A stretch of 64,000 nt of DNA, taken from WHSW01 sp963781265. GTDB lineage: Bacteria; Actinomycetota; Thermoleophilia; Solirubrobacterales; 70-9. The stretch covers positions 558,001 to 622,000 of the forward strand of contig CAWAFH010000018.1 of assembly GCA_963781265.1 (NCBI GenBank), read 5' to 3'. Positions 7,626-14,764 of this stretch are shown here, piece by piece. The position numbers and the translations under genes were made by a program. The notes under the pieces were generated by a model. It was not told the DNA's origin and did no database searches. It was given only the letters and a program-made list of their open reading frames with translations. Positions within the stretch are counted from its first letter, which is position 1, and the number at the start of each line of letters is the position of its first letter.

Positions 7626-8033
7626 GTGAGCGAGCCGCGCAAGATCCGAGTCGTCGTCGCCAAGCCTGGTCTCGACGGCCATGACCGAGGGGCGAAGATC
7701 ATCGCCCGCGCGCTGCGCGACGCGGGGATGGAGGTGATCTACACCGGGTTGCATCAGACCCCGGAGCAGATCGCCGCCACCGTGATCCAGGAGGACGCCG
7801 ACGCGATCGGGCTCTCGATCCTCTCGGGCGCCCACATGACCCTCGTCCCGCGGGTGATCGACCTGCTGCGCGAGCAGGACGCCGGCGACGTCGTGGTCAC
7901 GGTCGGAGGCACGATTCCGGCCGACGACGTCGAGGAGCTGAAGCAACTCGGCGTCGCCGAGGTGTTCACCCCGGGCGCGCCCACCGACGCGATCGTCGAG
8001 TTCATCGAGGGCGCCGTCGGGCAGCGAGCCTGA
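7626..8033 (+). CDS. icmB: B12-binding small subunit of the acyl-CoA mutase
   Basis: 135-residue cobalamin-binding subunit that carries adenosylcobalamin base-off/His-on for the mutase barrel encoded at 5535. The B12 signature is complete: GLDGHDRG with the cobalt-ligating His19 (Asp17-x-His19-x-x-Gly22), then SILSGAH, and TVGGTIP near the base-binding pocket. Its length almost equals Streptomyces IcmB (136 residues) and the B12 domain fused to methylmalonyl-CoA mutases. The separate small subunit supports an IcmA/IcmB-like arrangement. No MeaB/MeaI-type chaperone GTPase is found nearby. The GTG start is favoured by the -10 box just upstream. Confidence 0.88.
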   Translation: MSEPRKIRVVVAKPGLDGHDRGAKIIARALRDAGMEVIYTGLHQTPEQIAATVIQEDADAIGLSILSGAHMTLVPRVIDLLREQDAGDVVVTVGGTIPADDVEELKQLGVAEVFTPGAPTDAIVEFIEGAVGQRA

Positions 8034-8060
8034 CCGCGCCTGACGCTCCCCAGAGCAACC

Positions 8061-8089
8061 GATTGACTAATCAGTCAATCCGGTAACAT
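8061..8089 (+). promoter_or_regulatory. etf promoter with overlapping FadR-like palindrome
   Basis: GATTGACT (8061-8068) and AGTCAATC (8073-8080) form a perfect 8-bp inverted repeat around AATC. The core TGACTAATCA equals the centre of the Bacillus FadR (TetR-family) box, a known regulator of etf and beta-oxidation genes. TTGACT inside the left arm can serve as the -35 and TAACAT (8084-8089) as the -10, with a 15-bp spacer, so a bound repressor would cover the promoter. An AAGGAGG ribosome site follows at 8108-8114. Confidence 0.65.
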
Positions 8090-8122
8090 GCCCGCCGCTC
8101 ATTCCCCAAGGAGGACCCTGAC

Positions 8123-8917
8123 TTGAAGATTTGCTGTCTCGTCAAGGAGGTCCCGGACGCCGCTGTGCAAAAGCGGATCGATCCGGCCACCAAGCGGCTC
8201 GACCGCTCCGGCGAGAAGAACCTCAACCCGTTCGATACCCACGGCATCGAAGCCGCGATGCAGATTCGCGAAGGCGACAACGGTGCCGACGTCGACGAGA
8301 TCGTCGCCGTCACGATGGGGCCCGAGTCCTCGGCGCGCGCCCTGCACAAGGCCGTCGCGCTCGGCGCCGACCGCTCGGTGCAGTTGACCGACTCGGCGCT
8401 CGAGGGCTCCGACGTCTGCGCGACCGGCTACGCGCTCGCCAAGGTGCTCGAGGGCGAGTCGCCCGACCTCGTCCTGCTCGGCCAGCAGTCCGATGACGGC
8501 GAGTGCTACACGATCGGCGCCGTGGTGGCCGACCACCTGAAGATGCCGTCGCTGACCCAGGTGATCAAGATCGAGATCGAGGACGGCAAGCTCGTCTGCG
8601 AGCGCCAGGCCGAGTACGGCTACGACACGGTCGAGATCGACCTGCCGGCCGTGATCTCGGTCGGTGACGCGATCAACGAGCCCCGCTACCCGTCGCTGAA
8701 GGCGATCATGGGCGCGAAGAAGAAGCCGCTCGACACGAAGGCCACCGGCGACGTCGGGATCGACGCCTCCGAGGTCGGGGAGGGCGGTTCGAAGACCACG
8801 GTGCTCGAGATCAACCCGCCCCCCGCCAAGGAGGCCGGCGAGGTGATCGAGGACGAGGACACCAACGAGACGGTCGAGAAGATCGTCGCCTGGCTTGACG
8901 AAAGGAAGCTGATCTAG
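8123..8917 (+). CDS. etfB: Electron transfer flavoprotein beta subunit
   Basis: 264-residue beta subunit of ETF, the cytosolic FAD/AMP heterodimer that takes electrons from acyl-CoA dehydrogenases. It begins KICCLVKEVPDAAVQKRIDP and carries the family segments DTHGIEAAMQIRE, MGPESSARALHKAVALGADR, LGQQSDDGECYTIGAVVADH and the signature region PRYPSLKAIMGAKKKPLD. The start is a TTG at 8123, supported by a strong AAGGAGG 8 nt upstream. It is first in an operon with etfA (next base after the stop) and the ETF:quinone oxidoreductase. Regulation is likely through the palindrome overlapping its promoter. Confidence 0.93.
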   Translation: MKICCLVKEVPDAAVQKRIDPATKRLDRSGEKNLNPFDTHGIEAAMQIREGDNGADVDEIVAVTMGPESSARALHKAVALGADRSVQLTDSALEGSDVCATGYALAKVLEGESPDLVLLGQQSDDGECYTIGAVVADHLKMPSLTQVIKIEIEDGKLVCERQAEYGYDTVEIDLPAVISVGDAINEPRYPSLKAIMGAKKKPLDTKATGDVGIDASEVGEGGSKTTVLEINPPPAKEAGEVIEDEDTNETVEKIVAWLDERKLI

Positions 8918-9895
8918 ATGGGTGGGATTCTCGTTTACGCCCTCCACGACGACGAGGGCAACTTCAACAAGAACTCGCTCGGGGCGATCTCGGAGGCCGC
9001 GAAGCTCGCCGGCGAGCTCGGCACCGAGGCAGCCGCGGTGATCGTCGGCGAGATCGCCGACGACGCCGCCGCCGGGCTCGGCGCCTATGGGGCGAAGCGG
9101 GTCTTCCGCGCCAAGTCGGCGCCGGAGGGCCTCGCGCAGCCGATCGTCGACGTGATGGCGAAGGTGATCACCGACGAGGGCTTTTCATACGCCCTGTTCG
9201 GCGGCGGCCTGCTCGGGTTCGAGATCGGCGCCGGGCTCACCGCCCGCCTCAACGCCGGCGTGACGATGGAGGTGACCGCGGTCAAGGTCGCCGACGGCAA
9301 GCTCGTCTCCGAGCGCCCGGTCCTCCAGGACTCGGCGATCGTGGACGTCGGCTACGTCAGCGAGCCCGGGATCATCATCGGGCGCCTGAACGCGTTCTCG
9401 GAGAACGACGGCTCCGGCAGCCCGGCCGAGGTGGTCGACGTCGAGGTCGAGCTCTCCGAGTGGTCCACCAAGGCGCGGATGCGCCAGCGCGGCGAGCAAC
9501 GCGGCGCCGACGTCAACATCGAGGACGCGGACATCCTGGTCGGCGGCGGTCGCGGGCTCGGCGAGAAGGACAACTTCAAGCTCGCCGAGGACCTCGCGGA
9601 CGCGCTCGGTGGCGCGGTCGCGGCGACCCGTGCCGTGGTCGACGCCGGCTGGTACCCGTACGCGGCGCAGATCGGCCAGACCGGTAAGACGGTGGCGCCG
9701 AAGCTGTACCTCGCGGCCGGGATCTCCGGCGCGATCCAGCACAAGGTCGGGATGCAGAACTCGGAGGCGATCCTCGCGATCAACAAGGACCCGAACGCTC
9801 CGATCTTCGAGTTCGCCGACCTCGGCGTGGTCGGAGACCTGCACAAGATCATGCCGAAGCTGACCGAGGCCGTGAAGGCCAAGAAGGGCGGCTGA
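8918..9895 (+). CDS. etfA: Electron transfer flavoprotein alpha subunit
   Basis: 325-residue alpha subunit that binds the redox FAD of ETF. The C-terminal FAD domain is well conserved: VGGGRGLGEKDNFKLAEDLA, QIGQTGKTVAPKLYLAAGIS and the closing GAIQHKVGMQ with INKDPNAPIFEFADLGVVGD. The ATG abuts the etfB stop codon, with GAAAGGAAG upstream inside etfB. It passes electrons to the quinone oxidoreductase encoded 7 bp downstream. Length and motifs are typical and the identification is secure. Confidence 0.95.
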   Translation: MGGILVYALHDDEGNFNKNSLGAISEAAKLAGELGTEAAAVIVGEIADDAAAGLGAYGAKRVFRAKSAPEGLAQPIVDVMAKVITDEGFSYALFGGGLLGFEIGAGLTARLNAGVTMEVTAVKVADGKLVSERPVLQDSAIVDVGYVSEPGIIIGRLNAFSENDGSGSPAEVVDVEVELSEWSTKARMRQRGEQRGADVNIEDADILVGGGRGLGEKDNFKLAEDLADALGGAVAATRAVVDAGWYPYAAQIGQTGKTVAPKLYLAAGISGAIQHKVGMQNSEAILAINKDPNAPIFEFADLGVVGDLHKIMPKLTEAVKAKKGG

Positions 9896-9902
9896 GGCAG
9901 CG

Positions 9903-11615
9903 ATGACACCCCCGGCGTCGGCGGTGGAGCCCAAGGACTATCCACCGCCCTTCGATGAGCATGCCCTGATCGCGAAGCCGACCGATCCCGAGGACGAGCG
10001 GATCGAGGTCGGCGTCGCGATCGTCGGCGGCGGGCCCGCCGGGCTCGCGTGCGCCAACAAGCTGCTCGACCTGCTCGCCGACGAGCCGGAGCTGATGGAG
10101 AAGCTCGGCGAGGTGCCGGTGGCCGTCATCGAGAAGGGCAAGGTGTCCGGCGCCCACACGCTCAGCGGGGCGAACATGGTTCCGTCGGCGATGCGGGAGC
10201 TGTTCCCGGATCTCGACCCGGCCGACTGGCCGTTCGCCTACCAGGAGGTGACCAAGGACGCGGTCTACCTCCTGACCAAGAAGGCGGCGCTGCCGCTCAA
10301 GCCGATGCCGCCGAATTTCCGCAACCACGGCAACTACGTGATCTCGGTGTCGAAGCTGTCGCGCTTCCTCGCCGAGCAGGCCGAGGAGAAGGGCGCCTAC
10401 ATCCTCACCGAGACGGTCGCGGACAAGCTCCTGGTCGAGGACCGGATCGTCCGCGGGATCCGCTCGGGCGACCGCGGCCGCGGCAAGGACGGCGAGGAGC
10501 TCGGCAACTTCGAGCCGGGATCCGACGTGATCGCGAAGACGACGGTGCTCGCCGAGGGCACGCTCGGCCATCTGACCCAGGGCGCGATCGAGTACTTCGA
10601 GCTCGAGGGCGCGCTGCCGGTGCGCTGGGAGCTCGGGGTCAAGGAGGTCTGGAAGGTCACGAAGCCGCTCGACCGGGTCATCCACACGATGGGCTGGCCG
10701 CTGCGCAAGCGGGCGAAGTGGAACGAGTTCGGCGGCAGCTTCATCTACCCGATGGGCGAGGACAAGCTGTGCATCGGGATGGTGATCGGCCTCGACTACA
10801 CGGACTCGACCCTCTCCTGCCACGACCTGCTCCAGGAGCTCAAGACGCACCCGTTCGTGAAGAAGATGCTCGAGGGCGGCGAGCGCGTCGCGTGGGGAGC
10901 CAAGACGATCCCCTCCGGCGGCTACTACTCGATGCCTCGCAGCCTCACCGTGCCCGGGATGGCGATCGCCGGCGACGGCGCGAACATGGTCAACGTCCCG
11001 ACGCTGAAGGGCGTCCACTACGCGATGCACGCCGGCATCTACGCCGCGGAGGCGATCTTCGAGGCGCTCAAGAACGACAGCGTCAACCTCGATGCCTACG
11101 AGGAGAAGGTGCGCAAGTCGAAGATCGACTCGGACCTGTTCGACTCGCGCAACATGCGGGCGCCGTTCTCCAAGGGGTTCTTCCTCGGCGGTGCGATCGC
11201 CAGCGCGATGACGGTCACCAAGGGCCTGTTCCCGGGCGGAAAGTGGAAGTACGAGCCCGACACCGAGATCGCGATGGCGGACGGCGGGGCGTCGAAGCAT
11301 TACCCGAAGCCCGACAACGAGCTCACGTTCAACAAGCTCGATTCCGTCTTCCTCTCGGGCAACGCGACCCGCGACGATGCTCCCAACCACGTCAAGATCC
11401 AGACCCACGTGCCGCGCGAGCTGGCGAAGACCTGGGTCAACCTGTGCCCGGCTCAGGTCTACGAGATCCCCGACGATCAGCTCGAGAGCGGCGCCGCGGA
11501 GGTCGACGTCCACGTGACCGCCTCGAACTGCGTCCAGTGCGGCGCGATCAACGCCAAGGGCGGGCGCCTGACGATGCCCGAGGGCGGCGACGGGCCGCTG
11601 TACCAAGAGGTCTGA
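9903..11615 (+). CDS. Electron transfer flavoprotein:quinone oxidoreductase (ETF-QO)
   Basis: 570-residue membrane-surface flavo-iron-sulfur enzyme that moves electrons from reduced ETF to the quinone pool. The FAD site is VAIVGGGPAGLACANKLLDL; a second conserved stretch is MAIAGDGANMVNVPTLKGVH. The C-terminal ferredoxin-like end has CPAQVYE (Cys515) and NCVQCGAINAKGG (Cys543, Cys546). The position of the fourth cluster cysteine of the pig and human enzymes is Ile549 here. Only three of four usual ligands are therefore visible. It is third in the etfBA operon, so together the genes form a complete acyl-CoA-to-quinone electron route. Menaquinone is the likely acceptor in an actinobacterium. 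Confidence 0.92.
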   Translation: MTPPASAVEPKDYPPPFDEHALIAKPTDPEDERIEVGVAIVGGGPAGLACANKLLDLLADEPELMEKLGEVPVAVIEKGKVSGAHTLSGANMVPSAMRELFPDLDPADWPFAYQEVTKDAVYLLTKKAALPLKPMPPNFRNHGNYVISVSKLSRFLAEQAEEKGAYILTETVADKLLVEDRIVRGIRSGDRGRGKDGEELGNFEPGSDVIAKTTVLAEGTLGHLTQGAIEYFELEGALPVRWELGVKEVWKVTKPLDRVIHTMGWPLRKRAKWNEFGGSFIYPMGEDKLCIGMVIGLDYTDSTLSCHDLLQELKTHPFVKKMLEGGERVAWGAKTIPSGGYYSMPRSLTVPGMAIAGDGANMVNVPTLKGVHYAMHAGIYAAEAIFEALKNDSVNLDAYEEKVRKSKIDSDLFDSRNMRAPFSKGFFLGGAIASAMTVTKGLFPGGKWKYEPDTEIAMADGGASKHYPKPDNELTFNKLDSVFLSGNATRDDAPNHVKIQTHVPRELAKTWVNLCPAQVYEIPDDQLESGAAEVDVHVTASNCVQCGAINAKGGRLTMPEGGDGPLYQEV

Positions 11616-11662
11616 TCGCGACCACGACCAACGTCAGGCTGCGCGACGACCACGAGGTCGTC

Positions 11663-12235
11663 GTGCGCCCGATCGAGCCCGGCGACAAGGCCGCGCTGCG
11701 CGCGGCCTTCGACCGCCTGAGCGAGCAGTCGCGCTACCAGCGGTTCATGACCGCGATCTCGGAGCTCTCCGACGCGCAGGTCGCCTATCTGACCGAGGTC
11801 GACCACCACGACCACGAGGCGCTCGTCGCCTTCGACCACGAGGGCGATCTCGTCGGCGTCGCCCGCTTCGTGCGTCTCGAAGGCGGGGCCACCGCGGAGG
11901 CGGCCGTGACCGTGATCGACGAGTGGCAGGGCCGCGGCCTGGGCACGGCGATCTCCCAGCTGCTCGCCGAGCGCGCCCGCGCCGAGGGAGTCGAGAGCTT
12001 CAGCGCCCTGTTGCTCGCCGGCAACGACCAGATGCACGACGTGCTCGCGTCGCTCGGCCCGGCGAAGGTGCTCTCGCGCGATGCCGGGACCATCGAGGTC
12101 GAGGTCGCGATCCCCGAGGGCGGGATCGGCGAGCACATGGCGGGCGTGCTCCGGGTGCTCGCCGGCGGCACGGTCGAGCTCGCGACCCCTCCGTGGGGCC
12201 TGCGCCCGGCGCCCGAGGCGCAGGACGGCGAATAG
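11663..12235 (+). CDS. GNAT family N-acetyltransferase
   Basis: Acetyltransferase of about 190 residues. The acetyl-CoA loop is seen in VTVIDEWQGRGLGTAISQLL (Q-x-x-G-x-G/A type), preceded by LVGVARFVRLEGG. The beginning VRPIEPGDKAALRAAFDRLS resembles stand-alone GNATs and the GNAT domains fused to acyl-CoA synthetases. The start is uncertain: the first in-frame GTG is 11663, but similarity appears to begin earlier (LRDDHEVVV). An ATC at 11615 overlapping the ETF-QO stop, with AAGAGG upstream, could be a rare start coupling it to the etf operon. The substrate is unknown. Confidence 0.75.
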   Translation: MRPIEPGDKAALRAAFDRLSEQSRYQRFMTAISELSDAQVAYLTEVDHHDHEALVAFDHEGDLVGVARFVRLEGGATAEAAVTVIDEWQGRGLGTAISQLLAERARAEGVESFSALLLAGNDQMHDVLASLGPAKVLSRDAGTIEVEVAIPEGGIGEHMAGVLRVLAGGTVELATPPWGLRPAPEAQDGE

Positions 12236-12238
12236 CGG

Positions 12239-13079
12239 CTAGGCGAGCGCGAACTCGCCGATCAGCTCGGCGACCCGGGCCGGCTGATCGAGCGCGACGA
12301 AGGTGCGCGCGTCTTCGATCCGCTCGATCCGCGCGTCGCGCAGCATCGCGGCGAGCCGCTGCGCGGAGGCGATGCGGAAGAAGCGGTCATCGACGCCCCA
12401 GGCGAAGCGCACCGGTCGCTCGAAGTCGCGCAGTCGCTCGGCCGCCTCGATGGTTTGGCTCTTGTGCACGCCGGTGATCAGCTTGCGGGCGTCGCGGGCG
12501 ATCTCGCGATCGCCGAGCGCCGGCTCGAGCCACGACTCGACCAGCACGGGGTCGATGCGGTGCTTGGCGAGCGGCGCGAACGTCGCCCGGCCGATCGCGC
12601 CGATTCGAAACGGGGCGGTCATCAGCGCCATCCCGCCGGGCATCCGTGCCAGCGGCGGCATCAGGTTGAACGGGAACGGCGGGAAGTTCTCGAGGATGTC
12701 GCAGTTGGTCAGCACGAGTCGCTCGACGCGCTCCGGGTGCGCGGCGGTGAACATCTGGGAGATCGCGCCCCCGGAGTCGTTGCCGACGATCGTCGCCCGT
12801 TCGATCTCGAGCGCGTCGAGCGCGGTCGCGATCAGCTTCGGCGATTCCGGGAGGGGAGAGGTCGGCGGCCGGGTCCATCGCGATCCGGTGCGAGCCGAGG
12901 GGCCAGTCGAAGACCAGGCAGCGATGGCCGCGCGCGAGTCGTTCGGCGACCCCGTCCCAGAGGCGGCCGTCGACGAGCAGGCCATGGACGAAGACGATCG
13001 GGTCGCCCTCGCCGAGGTCGCGATAGGCGACCTCGCCCTGTGCGAGGCTGACGGTCGAGCGGTCCGGGAGGGGTTGCAT
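12239..13079 (-). pseudogene. Alpha/beta hydrolase, interrupted by a single-base frameshift
   Basis: Two reading frames together encode one alpha/beta-hydrolase. The first, from ATG 13079 (AAAGGA upstream), gives the oxyanion region PIVFVHGLLVDGRLWDGVAE and ends at ADLSPPGIA. The second continues KLIATALDALEIERATIVGN with nucleophile motif GNDSGG and a C-terminal AWGVDDRFF for the acid. Removing one C at 12839 (G on the coding strand) joins them perfectly. Both halves keep coding-type codon use, so the lesion is recent or a sequencing error. It is divergent from a TetR regulator whose operators lie between them. Haloalkane-dehalogenase or lactonase-like function is possible but not shown; the final His region is not obvious. 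Confidence 0.75.
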
Positions 13080-13101
13080 CGAGATCCTTTCGGGCGTTGA
13101 A

Positions 13102-13141
13102 TACAGGCTGTACGTATCTAACATACAAACTGTTTGCATGT
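13102..13141 (+). promoter_or_regulatory. Tandem TetR operators and promoter in the tetR/hydrolase divergent gap
   Basis: Two related 15-mers, TACAGGCTGTACGTA (13102-13116) and TACAAACTGTTTGCA (13124-13138), start 22 bp apart, two helical turns. The second is the core of a 21-bp imperfect palindrome at 13121-13141 that covers the tetR start codon. TTGAAT (13097-13102) and TAACAT (13119-13124) with a 16-bp spacer may be the tetR promoter. Autorepression by the adjacent TetR is the simplest reading. Confidence 0.6.
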
Positions 13142-13746
13142 CAACCGAAGGAACCCGCAGAACCCAGGCCGAGCGCTCCGAGAGCACGCGCGGCGCGCTG
13201 CTCGCGGCCGGGCGTCGCCTGTTCGCCGAGCGCGGCTACGCGGACGTGGGCACGGAGGAGATCGTTAGGGCCGCCGGGGTGACCCGTGGCGCGCTGTATC
13301 ACCACTTCGACGGCAAGCGGGACCTGTTGCGCGCGGTCTACGAGCAGATCGAGTCGGACATTGCCCAGCAGCTGGCGCTGGCGGAGGGAGTGACGCCCGA
13401 GTCGAGCGCGCTCGAGACGCTCTCGGCCGGGGCGCAGATGTTCCTCGACCAGTGCCTCGAGCCGGAGGTGCAGCGGATCGTCCTGCTCGACGCGCCGGCC
13501 GTGCTCGGCTGGGAGCAGTGGCGCGAGATCGGCATGCGTTACGGGCTCGGCCTGATCGAGGGCCTCCTCCGCGCCGGGATGGAGGCGGGGGAGATCCGCG
13601 GCCAGCCGGTCGAGCCGCTCGCCCACGCGCTGCTGGGAGCGCTCGACGAGGTGGCGATGCTGGTCGCGCGCTCCGACGACCCGGCGGCGGCGCGCGCTGA
13701 CGCGGGTCAGACCATCGAGCTGCTGCTCGGAGCCGTCCGGGCCTAG
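13138..13746 (+). CDS. TetR/AcrR family transcriptional regulator
   Basis: 202-residue dimeric repressor. The N-terminal helix-turn-helix is typical: RGALLAAGRRLFAERGYADV, then TEEIVRAAGVTRGALYHHFDGKRDL. The C-terminal ligand domain has the TetR_C-type segment VLGWEQWREIGMRYGLGLIE often seen in actinobacterial members. It is divergent from the alpha/beta hydrolase with only 58 bp between start codons, and tandem operator-like sequences fill the gap, so it probably represses both genes. No ribosome site precedes the ATG and the predicted transcription start is about 7 bp upstream. The ligand is unknown. Confidence 0.9.
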   Translation: MSTEGTRRTQAERSESTRGALLAAGRRLFAERGYADVGTEEIVRAAGVTRGALYHHFDGKRDLLRAVYEQIESDIAQQLALAEGVTPESSALETLSAGAQMFLDQCLEPEVQRIVLLDAPAVLGWEQWREIGMRYGLGLIEGLLRAGMEAGEIRGQPVEPLAHALLGALDEVAMLVARSDDPAAARADAGQTIELLLGAVRA

Positions 13747-13759
13747 CGTCCCGGTGGCC

Positions 13760-14503
13760 TCACTCGCTCGCCGAGCGCGGCACGACGAGGACCGGGCAGG
13801 CGGCCGACCGCATCACGGCCCAGGAGACGTTGCCGACCAGCGCGTGGCGCAGCGGCCCGTAGCCACGCGAACCGACGACCAGCAGGTCGAGCTCGCGCGA
13901 GCGCTCGACCAGCACCTCGGCGGGGTCGCCCTCGCCCTCGCCGATGGTGATCGTGATCAGCTCCGCGTTCAGCTCGGCGGCGAGGGCCGTGGCGACGTCG
14001 CGGGCGTGGCTCGCCTCGGAGCGCCCGTCGAATCCCACCCCGATCGAGCGCAGCTGGAACTCGGTGTCGGAACGCGAGGCGAACCCGCTCGGGGCGACGA
14101 GCACCGCGGCCGGCGCTCCGTGCAGGAGCCGCTCGGCGACGCTGCCTGGCACGACTCGCCCGAGCCCGTGGCGGTGGGTGGAGCCGAGCACGATCACGTC
14201 GGCGCGCTCGTCCTCGGCGAGCTCGTGCAGGGCCCGCGGGGCGGAGACGCCGCCGACGACGCGCAGCCGGAAGCGGGTCTCGCCGAGCTGGCGCGTGGCC
14301 TCGGCGGTCAGCCGCTCCTCCGCCTCGGCGATCGCCCGCTCGTAGGCGTGCGCGGGGGTGGCGAGCGGGTCGAGCTCGAGCGCCACGCAGAGGACGAGCT
14401 GTGCGCCCTCGATCTTCGCCAGCGCCGCCGCCAGGGCGAGCGCGTCGGCGCCGCTCTCGCGGCCGTCGTAGCCGACCAGGATGGTGCGGTATAGCGGGCT
14501 CAT
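13760..14503 (-). CDS. Universal stress protein with two UspA domains
   Basis: 247-residue tandem UspA protein. Domain 1 (from YRTILVGYDGRESGADAL) ends with VLGSTHRHGLGRVVPGSVAE. Domain 2 begins RSIGVGFDGRSEASHARDVA and ends LLVVGSRGYGPLRHALVGNV, followed by CPVLVVP. Both carry the G-x(2)-G-x(9)-G-S/N ATP-loop pattern of the ATP-binding Usp class, so nucleotide binding is likely. Stress or dormancy roles are known for the family but cannot be specified here. A TATGCT -10 box lies 8 bp before the ATG. It is divergent from rpmE with 37 bp between start codons. Confidence 0.9.
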   Translation of the reverse strand: MSPLYRTILVGYDGRESGADALALAAALAKIEGAQLVLCVALELDPLATPAHAYERAIAEAEERLTAEATRQLGETRFRLRVVGGVSAPRALHELAEDERADVIVLGSTHRHGLGRVVPGSVAERLLHGAPAAVLVAPSGFASRSDTEFQLRSIGVGFDGRSEASHARDVATALAAELNAELITITIGEGEGDPAEVLVERSRELDLLVVGSRGYGPLRHALVGNVSWAVMRSAACPVLVVPRSASE

Positions 14504-14511
14504 CGAGCGAG

Positions 14512-14517
14512 AGCATA
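14512..14517 (-). promoter_or_regulatory. -10 box TATGCT for the UspA gene
   Basis: TATGCT on the minus strand lies 8 bp before the ATG at 14503, suggesting a leaderless message. Confidence 0.4.
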
Positions 14518-14525
14518 TGCGTCGC

Positions 14526-14531
14526 TAGAAT
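14526..14531 (+). promoter_or_regulatory. -10 box TAGAAT for rpmE
   Basis: TAGAAT ends 9 bp before the rpmE ATG, in the 37-bp gap shared with the divergent uspA gene. Confidence 0.5.
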
Positions 14532-14540
14532 CGACGCACG

Positions 14541-14750
14541 ATGAAGGCCGGGATCCACCCCGAATACGGACTCTCGCACGTGCGTTGCTCGTGCGGCAAC
14601 GAGTTCTACACACGCTCGACCAACCCAGAGATGCACGTCGAGATCTGCTCCGCATGCCATCCGTTCTACACCGGCAAGCAGAAGCTGGTCGACACTGGCG
14701 GCCGGGTCGAGCGCTTCCGTCGCCGGGCGGCGCGCAGCAAGCAAAGCTGA
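14541..14750 (+). CDS. rpmE: 50S ribosomal protein L31 (zinc-binding type)
   Basis: 69-residue large-subunit protein L31 that bridges the ribosomal subunits. All four zinc cysteines are present: Cys16 and Cys18 in VRCSCGN, and Cys36 and Cys39 in ICSACHPFYTGKQK. It is therefore the C+ form expressed in zinc-replete cells. The basic tail RFRRRAARSKQS is usual. It heads the cluster DUF1385 - prfA - prmC - tsaC-like, a layout shared by many actinobacteria and thermophilic clostridia. Confidence 0.97.
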   Translation: MKAGIHPEYGLSHVRCSCGNEFYTRSTNPEMHVEICSACHPFYTGKQKLVDTGGRVERFRRRAARSKQS

Positions 14751-14764
14751 GCGGCGGCGCCTCG

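Noticed and set aside
5535..8033. Annotation as methylmalonyl-CoA mutase
   Set aside because: The two specificity positions are Phe and Gln, not Tyr and Arg.
12831..12850. Programmed frameshift in the hydrolase gene
   Set aside because: No slippery heptamer or downstream pseudoknot is apparent; a one-base insertion explains the data.
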